A stretch of DNA of 64,000 nt from Diprion similis (taxonomy: Eukaryota > Arthropoda > Insecta > Hymenoptera > Diprionidae). A program made the translations under genes and the position numbers. Shown piece by piece: positions 40,313-52,300 of this stretch (its first letter is position 1; every line of letters begins with the position of its first letter). The DNA lies in contig NC_060110.1 of NCBI RefSeq assembly GCF_021155765.1, forward strand, positions 15,088,001-15,152,000. Reading direction: 5' to 3'. Below the pieces are notes generated by a model that was given only the letters and a program-made list of their open reading frames with translations, was not told the DNA's origin and did not search any database.

Positions 40313-43300
40313 ATAAACTGCAGGATCATAATGTACGCAAGACTTGATTTCAGGGGAATTCCAAGCGTCAGACAAGCACACAATTCCTCACGGTCGAGTT
40401 AAATCCACCCTACACTTTATACACGTATAGGTATACGCGGAATTTAGAGAATTTTTATGACTAAATTGTATACGATACGAAAAATGTTACGTGACTAGAC
40501 GCAGTAATCGCTGTGCCAAACCGTCAGTACGGACATCGAGCAATGACTGAATAACGTACTTGCAACGATTCGATTGACATCACATTATTTTACATGAATA
40601 ACTACCACGTAAGCCCATCTCGCTCAATATCGTTTTGAGATTTTTACGATCTTGGCAGTTTCTGTGATTGCTTCTGTTTCTCGTTATAACCATCTCAACA
40701 ATTGACCAACAAAATAATGACGGTGAAAATCTATCGTGTTCAAAGAAAAAAAAAAAAAAAAAATCCGAAATGTTATCGGCGTCAAATGATTTACGACGTA
40801 GGACGGATTTTTTTTCTTAAAGAAGAATAATGATACGGGCTGCTTCATAAATTCGGATAACCTACTTTTGGCGGTTAATCTTCAAGAGGAACGATGATAG
40901 TCGACAAAAAAAGAGTACAACAAACTACCAACGGAGCTACTGAAGCTTTTCGTCATCAGATACCACGTCTTTTGTAATCACTTCATATTTTACAGTTTCT
41001 CCTACGATGCGTATACGTACACGACATAGATATAGATCCTCTTGAATCTCTGAATCCAAATTATCTTTCAGTCTCCAGAAATAGAGTAACGATGCTGAAC
41101 GCATTGATAACCAATAGATGATACCTACGACACCAAAGTATGTACTTGTCCTTACGGTAACATCGATTAAACACGGAAGGGTAAGTAAATTAACCCTATC
41201 TTTATCTTTCCTTTGTAGTCTATGGTTATGCCACAAGACACGCGACGTCGTGGGCATCCTGCCCCATCCATTAGTACCCCTTACAACACGAGTATATCGC
41301 CTTTCCCTTCGCCGCAATGCACCCTCGTCGTATTGTGTCGTACGTATTATATGTATAGTATGAGTATACCTATAGGCATTTACCGACGCGACGTGTGCAA
41401 ATGCCGGGTGTAAGTATATCAACAAACATAGTCGACGACGTCGACGCACCTCCGGCTAGGCGACGTTGTACATCGTAGTCCTTACAGCTCCAGGTTTTCC
41501 TCCGTGCGGATGTCCCGTAGGAATTTCAAACGCGATGGGTGAAATTCTCGCTTTCCCTTCCTTGCCTTGCCTTGCCTTTCCTTTCGTCGTTCACCACATC
41601 GACGCCGAGAAAGACAAAGGCCTTCCTGCATCCGATCCGCGGTTACATCACAATCCGGACGTCTTTATCACTTTACGACTTGCGTGTCACGTAAATCGTT
41701 TTCGAGGCTCTGTGTTCGCCGTTTGTTAGCAGGCGTGTGTCGTTAAAAGTAACATTGACGCTAATCGGTGACCTGACAAATGATTTAAATAAGTGTGTTT
41801 ACGTGTTTACTACAACGTGTTTAATCACTCCCGTCGTAAGATTATACAATAGGTACCTCTGATTCCAAATTAGGCTATATAATTTGTTATCTACAGCAGT
41901 CTTTTTCCTCCGGATTCAGAATAAAACTCGCACACACCTGCACTCTTGTTGTCAACATTTAGGCGATTATTACAAAAGTTTGTTAAATAAATAATAATTA
42001 AGTGGCAATTATGAACAGTCTCAACGTCCATGCTTCGCAATACTAAACATAGAAGTGAGAGAACCTCAACCTTACGAAACATGGAACTAACTGGATCGGT
42101 TCGATCCCGAATGCCCTTCGTTCGGTTAATTACCAACTTCGGAGTCTGAGGTGATTGTCGGTTTCTGCTCAAGGATAACGTTCAAATGAGGCGCGATAAT
42201 TTTCACGTCAGACCATTTAGCGTCCATTTAGCTCGCCTCGCTCGCATGTGCGATGCTCGTACATACATAGTAGACGTACTCGAAGTGATAAATGCGATGG
42301 CATTCATCTGCGGCAGGATCACCGTAGAGCCAACGGGGATCACGATCTCTTTGGATCACCAGAGCAGGCAAATCTGCCGGACGATGACACGCAGTTTTTG
42401 CATTTTCCGTTGACAACGAATCTCTTGCCACGACGTAAAACACTTCGCTAAATATATACTACTTAATGACGTAGTAATTCTCCACTCTAAGCGACTTTGA
42501 TTTACGCATCGGGCGCGATAACGACTCGACGCGTTTCTCCACCCTCGCTTCACTATATAAGCTATAGCCATAGCTACATCTGTTTATTTGCATACCAACG
42601 TTAATAATGGCCGATTTACCCACTTACCTCGCATTATTTTTCCCGCCATAACGTGAAAATATTGCACTTTGTGAACTGCATGCCTCACCAAAAAACTTGA
42701 ACCGTGCGAGCAAATGAGGACAAATTACAGTTTCCAAAATTTCTCACAACTTGTGTAATACCGACGTACTACGGACCTACCTACCTATATGTATCCCTAA
42801 ATCCGGCAAGAGTTTTTTTCCAACCTCTAATGCCCCAACGCGTTAATTTCACCCCACGTAATGCACATAAATTACTGCATGACGTATATGTATGTATATA
42901 TCGTAGGGGGATAGTTATATACTGTCTAATTCTATAGTTCATGAGGTTGACGGAAACGACGTAAACGTTGTCATAAAGTAACTTGCCTCATTTGCTTTGT
43001 ATGGGTAATTCACTTCATATAATTTTGCTACCAATGGCGAGTAAAGTACGAGGTGTAATGTATATCTTCTCTCGGCATAAAGTTTTCTCTTTTCTGAACA
43101 TTATCCCAATTTACTTCTATCGCACATACATCTATTATATATAAATCTTCATGCATTCGACTGCAAATGACGGTAAACGAATGACTAAAAAAAATTTATC
43201 ACATCAACGTCTCCAAGGGTAAAGAAAGCGCCATGTAAGTATAATACTTTCAGCCCCATGAGTTTCGTTTTCAAAAAGGTTTTGACAAATTGGATACTAC

Positions 43301-44896
43301 AGCTCTTTTCACGTAGCAGCCGTGAAGGGTAATGTGACAACTTATAAATACAGTCTCGTTCTCCCTCTCGTATCAACCCGAACTAAAATACTATGTACAT
43401 ATTATATATGGTCAAAATATACATAACACAGAATTCATTCATCAGTCTACTGATTCGCGTGAAAGATGTTCATATATAATGAATAATAAAAACAGGAACC
43501 AGCAATTCGCGTTGTTCTCGGTCATCGGTAAGAGTAAATAATCAAAAGAAAACATCAACAAAACGCGCTCCTTCGTGGTATCGGCCATTGGCTATAACTA
43601 AGGTAGGTATAAAGTGTATTGCCAGCAGCGTATACAATTTGTGATGAATCATATAAGCGATTAGTTAGACGGTTCTCACGTATATGGCACGACGAGTCGT
43701 ACCGAAAAAGGTAAAACGGTATTGCGTAATTTTACTGAAGAAAAGAAAAAAATTAAAACGTCTGCGGATATTGGCAACGCCCAAGCATGCAGGTAACAGA
43801 TCTGTCGTATCCGTAGGTAATTAATAACCCTCTAATTTCCCCTGTTGATTAATTGAGCGTGTCACGTGATGCTGGGGCGACGGATAACGCACGTCCAGAT
43901 GAAAGATGGAAACGACGGTTATCTGATTTTTCTAATCTGTAGATCACGCGGTGTTCAGCGATACAAGGAATAGGTACAAGTGAAGCCTCGCGTAGGTATG
44001 AATATTGTATACGCATGGACATACCCGATGTCCACAAAAAGTAAGCCCTACTGCCGGGAGCGGCAAACTAGGTTCGTTAATTAAAAGTTTCCAACGATAC
44101 GATAAGCCGAATTTGAAGTAAGAAAGGTAGGTAGAAATCACAGACAAATTTATCACGCTTGCTAATGAATTGTCGGTACAGAAAACGAAGAATAATCTTG
44201 CACTAAGTCTTCGCAAATCTGCATCAAATGTGGACGGTATCTCGCGAAAATATTTGAAATTCAAATAAGTACCTACTAAATTTATACACACACTGAGCAT
44301 ATGCAATATCAATGTATAAATAGAAATTGTACTCAAGGATTTTAATCTGTATATCGAATACAGATCTAATTGATCGATTTAATTTATTCAAAAATGAACA
44401 TAAATTTCAACCGAAACTCTTTCGTTACATCAAGTCATTTGAGAAATGACCTTTCTTTGAATATTCCCTATCGTTGCAGCAATCACGTGAATACTTACGT
44501 GATATATTATCAGAGAGGTAATAATTTTTCAAGACCATTAACAAAAATTTCGTTATCTGTGCAGGCGTCTGGTACGTTCAAGAATTTTTCTTTCCACTAG
44601 CTTATTACGGCATTTTATTTACTAATGTTCGTCATTTGTTCCACCTAACATATAACAATAATTGTTGAACAGAATTTCTATTAATCTTCGCAATTGATGA
44701 TCCGCAGACGTTATGCATCATTCGATAAATATATGCCAAATGAATTGAAAATTTGGAAACGTATGACTCATGATCCGTAATTTTTAAACAACTAGTATAA
44801 TATCATGAACAAGTAAATATTATTCTACTCTCAGTCTTTCGTCTGATGAAAAGTTGTAGAAAAGGTAGACATATCGAAGCAGATAAAAAAAAATTA

Positions 44897-44915
44897 CCCC
44901 CCCCCCCCCCCCCCC
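44897..44915. repeat. 19-base poly-C homopolymer
   Basis: Nineteen consecutive C residues follow an A-rich run. This is exceptional in AT-rich DNA and its exact length is prone to sequencing error. Confidence 0.9.
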
Positions 44916-45536
44916 AAACTCACTTACCGTTTGTCAATGTTGACAAAGTACGCTATAGTAGATAATATATTTAGGCTCTAAAAGCGGTGCACGGTGCGCC
45001 GAGTACGTAGTGTAAATAATATTTCACCGCTATTTCGAACCACGAAGCACACGAGGATCACCCTTCCGCGGTTTCGAATATCTCGCCTAGTTTAAGTCAA
45101 ACTGAATATATTCGTTCCGAGTTGATTGTGCGAGGTTTAAGAGTAAACTGTGAGCAACTATCACATGATAACCTTCCACAATACAGTCGTTTGATCTGAT
45201 TGGCTGCTCTAGTTAGTCGGTGTACATGGATGTTGAAATTGTCGTACAATATCTAGTATAATCTTGACAGTAAACAATTACCTATATAGCGGTGCTCCAG
45301 TCAATCACCGATCACCAAGGTAAACAGAAACATGTCACAACTCTCACTAGTAAAAACTCGAAACTACTGATATGGATTTTAGGCACGACTGTCACTGGTT
45401 GATATGCAGGTTATTCGCATTGTCAACACGCGTTGATTTCCCAAAGTCGGGCAGGTAAAGGGCGCCTGTAGGGCGGGCACCCTCACCGCACGCTTGCAAG
45501 CGTGTAACTGACGAAAGGCTCCGAGTGGAAACATAC

Positions 45537-45552
45537 CGAGAAGGTTAGACAT
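45537..45552 (-). CDS. possible first coding exon (ATG plus 13 bases) of the long minus-strand gene
   Basis: Within a GC-rich patch (45420-45620), an ATG at 45552 is followed by five codons (Met-Ser-Asn-Leu-Leu) and one base, then a strong donor G|GTATGT. The exit phase (1) is exactly what is needed to keep the strong exon at 34674-34771 open from its first base. The GC-rich setting suits a promoter-proximal exon. The coding part is tiny, so the support is the donor quality, the phase match and the context. It could also be a 5' untranslated exon, or chance. Confidence 0.3.
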
Positions 45553-47417
45553 CGCGGCGCCCGCGGTGTGCCAACGGATCCGTCAACAGCTGCGTAACGT
45601 CGAAACAAATGCCGGCCGCCTAGCGGCTTCGTTCAATCTGACCACCTATCGCATTTGAGAATTTAGCTTAGACACAGTTTATTCTTTATTCGTCAAGTAC
45701 TGACTCTGCGGCCTGTTTAACGCTACGTTACGTCGGTTTATTCAAAACACGACGTTGGCCGTTGTCGCTCCGCGCTTCAGACTCGAAAGCGAACTCAAGT
45801 TCGCGCACTTTTGTTATCAGCTCCGCCGATAACAAACTGCGGGATTTACGAATTTTTTTTTCAACAAATTTTGCGCTACCCACTTTAATACACATCTGTT
45901 TTGTGTTGAAAATCTTGACGGAGATGAACATTGAGTTAATAATGTTCCGGTTTCTTTGACTTGAATGAAATCAATGTGGGAGTAGAAAAGTGAACAGTGT
46001 TAGGAGTAAAGATGGTGCCGGAAACGAAATGTATAGTTGTACTTGTCTTTTAATTACTTTGTTCTTGATAATAAAATTAATACAATAAATTTACACGTTT
46101 AGTTTTAGTTTAGTTGGATATATTATATCATAGGATTAGGTAATACGCGTAGCGAATTTTTAACATCTAATTTGCTTGATAATTATATAGTTATAATGTG
46201 TATACTATGTTTTTAATATAAAAAATTATACCGTTTATTAACGAAATTTGGTATCCGTATAATCACTCCGCAATATTTGGCGTACGTTAACAATAGCAAG
46301 AATTTATTATTCACTTCCTCGTAAAAATTATCATTTATAAATTAATAATACAGTATACTTCTGGCGCTCTCCGCGGGCGAGTATGAGGAAAAATTACACG
46401 GGAGTAACATTGATTAATTATAAGTACAATTCACGAATTGACTACAATTACATCACGGCTACCACAAGCTATCATACACGTCTAAAAATTAGCTATCGTT
46501 ATGTAAATAATAAACACAGATCTCTGTGGTATTCTTTCAATTACATGATACTATCTCTATGTACATAGCTAAATAGAAAAATTAATTTGCGTTAGAAAAG
46601 TACTATGCGGGATATCCAGCTAATTCTGGGTAACAGAGAAATCAATATTCGTGATAATGTGTATAATTACAATTATAAATAATTACAACAGCCTTGATCA
46701 GATCTAAAGCGAGGACGTCACTGAATGATTTTGTTCTTAAGGCGTTTTCATTTCAATACCGTGATTACCGTTTCATTTATTGCTCAGAGTCATCATTGTT
46801 GTAATAATTTTGTATAAAAATATCCCATCTAGCAATTACGTTAGGCGGAGTTTTTCTTGAGCAAAAGAGACAGCTACTCGTTGTATGCATACAGTAACCA
46901 GTTAATCGTGAATTAGTGCCCTATCACTTATCTCTGTAACCCAGCGGAGGTAAAGCCTCAAGTCTTGGGACTCTTGTATATTACATTGCTATTCACCTAA
47001 TTCCCTAGACGCCTATACTCTTTAACGATTAACCATCAATTCACGTTGGAGTATTATGCTGTATTATAGTTTTATGAGGGAAGAATATAAAATAAATCTA
47101 TTTAAATGCATTTGGCATGTTTTGGTTCCTATATATTTTCCGTCAGTTTTGAAATTAAGATATCTAAATAAATAAGTTATTTTAACACAAACAATACTTC
47201 CATGTCGTGACCTTAATCCAAATTGGCCTTATAAGCATTTATACGCATACGTCATTAAAAAATATTCATTCTACCACATTCCTATGATTCCTAGTCAGTT
47301 CGACTCTAAAACATTTTTTTCCTTTTCTTCAGTCACATACGTAATTTCAGATATTTTGTGCCTATTAGGTCACCCCTAATCGAGATCGTTCTTAATTAAC
47401 TGTCGGTATATTAATTA
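45553..47417. other. AT-rich spacer and probable 3' UTR of the kinase gene
   Basis: The part next to 47417 is probably the 3' UTR of the doublecortin-like kinase. The first clear minus-strand AATAAA is at 46781-46776. From about 46050 to 46750 the DNA is very AT-rich with no open frame of note. The left end (45553-45750) is GC-rich and may be the promoter for the exon at 45537. Confidence 0.4.
46776..46781 (-). terminator. candidate poly(A) signal of the doublecortin-like kinase gene
   Basis: AATAAA on the minus strand, about 640 bases after the kinase stop codon. I saw no closer canonical hexamer. The true 3' end could use a variant signal. Confidence 0.35.
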
Positions 47418-49342
47418 TTATGACTTTTTAACTAATTTCGTCTGTGTTGGTTTAATGTTACCGATGTCCGGTTTTATATGAATACTTTGTTTGTTGGACC
47501 TATTTCTGCTGGCTGCTGTTGTCGTTTGCAAAACCGACTTTCTATTCTTTACATCCTTTCTTGTGCTCGAGGTAATTGTCTCAGTCATATTTTTTCCAAA
47601 ATCTGTTTGTTGGCTACCCAACTGTGAGATACTTTCGTTTATGAGTTTTTTTGAATTCTTTGCATCTTTACCATCACTACTGTAATTTTTTCGCGAGGGC
47701 TGTGGCGTGTAATATAAGCTATACCTTTTCGATTTATTCGATTGTTTTTGCTTCGTATCGTTCAGCTCATCAGTGGAACTAGACTTCTTATTTTTCGTCA
47801 CGTACTCAGTGCTCAACGTTTGGTTAAGTTTTTCATCAACATCCTTCCCACCTAACATCCTTCTACCCACGTGTGGAGTATGACAACTATATCTTTTATT
47901 TCTATGAACTTCATTCCTCGTTGAACTGAGTTCATCTGTAGAGTTACTGATATGGGATGGTTTCTTTTCCCTTCGCTTGACTACAGATTTTCCAGTAATT
48001 TTCGATGCGCTTTCCTGACTTTTACTAACTTTTTGTGACTGGTTAGTATTCTGTATTTTTTTGGCTGATTTGGAAATACTGTGTTCCAATGGAGATTGGA
48101 TACGACTTGAATTTAAAACATTTTTTTTATCATCTGTGCTAGAAATAGGGTTCCTTTCTCTTTCGCCAGTCTGATCTGACGATTTCGCTTCATAGATCTT
48201 ATCACTCTTAGTGAACTTGATGAACTGAACATTTTCAAAGCTATCCGTGGACTCGATACTGTGAGAAGAGTCAGAGCTCTGACAATGAGCTGACTTTGCA
48301 AATTGTATATTGACAAAGCTATCTGAAGTTTCAATATCATTATCGGAGCTTGATCTTCCATCATAATTGGACCCGGTACTTAAATCTACGGTATCTACAT
48401 ACCTAGTCTTAGCAAACTTTGTGAATTTTGATGCATTATTGTTTGAAGTTTGTTGCGCTTTATGCGAATTGATTTTAGAATGGGTTTCTTTTTCAGAATA
48501 ACGTTTACCAATTTGAATACCATGATCTGAAATTCCCGAGCAGTCTGAAGGATCACGATGTGTCGATTTCAATGATTGAAGTTTTTCGACAGACTTGGCG
48601 TGAGTACTTTTCCGTGAACGTACTTTTTTATTCTCTTCAATACTACCTCCACTGCCATACTTCTGCCGCTGATTAGAAGATTTCGATCCGGCACTAATTC
48701 TCCCGCGGACGTCAGACAACGAATGTCCATTCCTAACGGAAGACGAACGACGGTTTGATTTTAATGTAGGACTTTCATTGCGTGTTGCAATTTCTGACAT
48801 AGAGCTACCATAATTTCTCTCTTTAGTAGTCAATTTTCCATTTTTATTGTTGAAACTAGGATGGATTAAGGCGCCGTTCACCGACGGTACAGAATTTAAA
48901 GCTGAATTTGGTCTTTCTTTGATATCGGCATCACTCATCTGACCTATGTTATTCATTAAGTCATGCATGGATTTTGTCATTGCTCTAATGTCTTCCAAGC
49001 AGGCGGTATCAAGAGACTGTGGTTCATTAGCATTACAATATCCATTCAGAAAATCAATTTCATTGATGTGCGTGTCCGATGCGGACAGAGAAACATTACA
49101 ATATGTTTTTTGAGATTTTGGAAACTCAGACCAGCGTCCCTGAGTAAACACAGAGTCTGACAGAGACGAAGTGGGCGCCATGTAGGCGTATTGACCATCG
49201 GTTCCTGTGTTATTGCTAGATTCTTGTCTTCTCGTTCCATAGTCATAGCTGAAGTCATACGTGGCTTGTCTTATCGGCTTACGCTGCTTATGCCAGTATT
49301 GCTCCGCCGGTTCTGCAGCTGCTGAAGTGGTCTGCTCGCCTC
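47418..49342 (-). CDS. DCLK: last exon of the doublecortin-like kinase: 640-residue low-complexity tail
   Basis: This single exon has a TTTTTAG|GA acceptor and a TAA stop at 47418-47420. Two bases complete a split codon, and then 640 codons follow. The protein is hydrophilic and rich in Ser, Lys, Asn, Thr and Asp, with no globular domain visible. The start is aromatic and basic (Tyr-Trp-His-Lys-Gln-Arg). Two pairs of internal repeats are visible. A block ending F-x-N-(I/V)-Q-F-x-K occurs twice, 26 residues apart (48216-48332). An STDEL...KRYS...TP block occurs twice, 55 residues apart (47703-47945). Many SxxS and RxxS sites suggest a phosphorylated scaffold or a microtubule- or cytoskeleton-binding tail; that is inference. 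It lies in the right place and orientation for the kinase gene, but the phase gap means linkage needs a transcript. Confidence 0.7.
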
Positions 49343-52300
49343 CTAAAAAGCTCTGTTAGTGTACAGAGACCAAACAAAAGAAAATACCGCTACAGATACA
49401 ACAAACCACTACAAAAGCTGCTGCGAGGAACTTGCACTGCGTGACTTGTATGACAGAAGCGAATCACAACCAAGGATCAAATCAACGGCTTCTTACGTAA
49501 GCAATTTTACGAAGCTGAGCTGTCTACACTGTCTGAAGAAAAGGTATACTGGCAAACAAAATACATGTTATAAGCTGTAATAAATTATACGTAAAGTGCA
49601 ACTACCAAAATAACACCTTTTTCTTATGCTAAATAAAAAAAAGATTCGGAAAACCCTAATTTCTGTTCGGTTTACAAGATAAACCGCATCAGGCTCCATT
49701 ATCGAAATTTAAAATATATAGAATACGATATTTCACTAATGAAGAATCTGTTGCAGACAGACTAGTCTTGGAGACTATCCCTGATATAACTATTGATGTA
49801 CAAAGTTTTGTGACTTGTAAGGTGCTCAGCTAGTGATCACCACAATCTTAATATGACGAAAGAAAATTTACAAATGCGAAGTATTGTAGCATCAAATTCC
49901 CCCCTCAACAATATGAATTGAAACCTGAAAATATGCAATTAATAATTTTGTCTCATAAATTGCAATCGCGTACTCAATTTATCCCAATTTTTCAGTACTT
50001 TCTACGGTTAAATCTTGTTACACCTACACCCTTGGAGAACATCTCACATTTAGTTTACACACCAAGATTATATGTCACCTTATTTACATTTTGCAATGGA
50101 TAAACTTGAAATACTTTATAATCTGAAATCAAGTAGTGCGACCGTCTTATAATGCAAAGCTAAGAAACGTGCCAATAAGTGCTAGGTAATAAAATGGTAT
50201 CCAGTTCAAAGTTCGTTACAACAGAGCCTAGCGTATACGCCAGTAAGAGACTATAATGAGAGTCAAAGCTGTACTCGAAATAAAGCTATTGAATCAAGCT
50301 ACTAACCAACAAAATGCTGAAGTATTATGTATTCGATTAGGGATAAATGTAGCTGCGTATAGACAGAACAGAACTTATCACTGGAATTAACCATTCATAG
50401 AATTTTCGTTTTTACTGTAACCGAAATGGGCGTTTAGGGCTGCAAAAAAATAACCTACAGGTATGAGTTTTCAGGCATGCAAAGATAAACTAGTGTGACC
50501 CAGTGAATCTAATTATAAAAAATATACGAGAAAAAAATTACCGAAAGCCATGGATGGTCCAGAACGTCTTCGGCACTAAATCTCAGCTCCGGTTGCACCT
50601 GGAGCATATTCGATATCAGCTGTTTGGCTGATTCAGATACAGAGTCCCAGTACGGTGCTGTGTACTCGTAATGACCACTCAAAATACGCTCAAACAACTC
50701 CTCTTGCTCATTTTCGGGAGACACAAATGGCGGAAAGCCACACAACAGAATATACATAATTACACCGGCAGCCCACACATCAATCTGTGAATAAAAAAAA
50801 GCAAGCATTCAACTTTTGCATCGAAAATCAACTTCATTTATACTTATGAATATTTCTCATATAAAGCGTAGGCAGATTAATGTATGATTAAGAATATTTA
50901 TAGTCAGAAAAGAATAAGTCGTACAGGGTGAATGGTCAGGTAAGTGTGAATGACTGAAGCTAATTGTAAATCTCATCCATGTAAAATCACCAAGTACCTT
51001 TTAAAGTAATTAAAAAATTAATAATTCAAAGAAACTTTGCCTGTCTTGAAAATTTAAATTGACAGCATTTTCCACTTTTTTTCGACAACTTTTTCCATTT
51101 ACAAATATTTTCCACCCTCGAGTATAAACGAGATAGTGTTATCCATGTGAATTTCAAGTACACATGCCCAAGAATATATATACGAATACATCAGATATAA
51201 GAAGTTTACAGTTTAACTGACACATAAATGGAAACGCAGCTGACTTGTGACAAAATTAGTAGGTGTAACTGTAGGAGGAAAGTTGTCTATCCATATCTGT
51301 CTATATGTTCCTAAGTAGCTCACACAGACCATCGGCATTCCATAATCTGTTCAATGCTCAGTTTATTCTCAAAACTTAAACCAATTGAAGGTGCCAAATG
51401 ATTTATCCAAATAGATGCATAAAATTCATTAGATATTCAAATTTCGAGGAACAGAAAAAAAACCGACTAATTTACCTTTAATCCGTAGCCAACTTCAGCA
51501 AGTATTTCAGGAGCAACATAGGTAGGGGTTCCGCAAACCGTGTACAAAGGTTCCCTGACGAGTTGTGCAAGACCGAAGTCTCCCAACTTCAAACATGTTA
51601 CACGACTTCCTTCCATCTCGACTAGGAGATTCTCTGGTTTGACGTCACGATGTACTATGTGGTGCGCGTGTAAGTACGCTAAGGCTGATATTAAATGAGT
51701 GATCATCACGCTAGCCTCTGCTTCGGAAAATTTCGTGGCAGCAGCAATTGCATCAAATAGATCACCACCCTGATAAAAAATAAGGTTTAGTTTAGAAAGC
51801 AATTCACCTAAAGGAACGTAGTTCTAAGAATGGAGGAAGGAGAACAATAGTAGTGAAACCAGGTTGTCTTTACCTTGACTAATTCCATGACTAAGAACAA
51901 TTGGTCAGTTGTTTCTTGTTCGGCAATCAAACTAATTATATTTGGGTGACAAACTTGTTTCATTATTGCAATTTCGCTGTCCAGCATTGTTCCTTGACCT
52001 TGGCATTTATATTTATCGATAATTTTCAACGCGTACTCTCCTCCAGTTCTCCTGCAAACAACAGACTTTCAAAATGAAAGTGAAATAGACAAACAGAAGA
52101 CACCAAATTACATTACAGCAATCAGTTTTAGAATGGCACTGACGATGAGTACCACAATTAAAAATGAATTATCATGAAGTGAAAAATCTGTAATTGAATA
52201 AATCTTACAATACGTTATCTTCATCTTTTATCTTACAATACTATATCTTTACAATAAATGTAAATAAGTAATAAAAATTTTGAAGCTCCTCTAATATGTG

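Larger units (their letters stand above)
34772..45536. other. intron or intergenic stretch, no gene seen
   Basis: No supported exon. The stretch holds (GGCT)5 at 36139-36158, a CT-rich tract near 38445, a 48-base homopurine run at 39840-39887, (GCT)6 at 40295-40312, a CCTTG-type repeat at about 41558-41580 and a 19-base poly-C at 44897-44915. Open frames of up to 170 codons (for example minus 40937-41449) look like chance frames. Confidence 0.45.

Noticed and set aside
40937..41449. 170-codon minus-strand frame
   Set aside because: It has no recognisable domain, no paired splice signals and frames on the opposite strand. Treated as chance.
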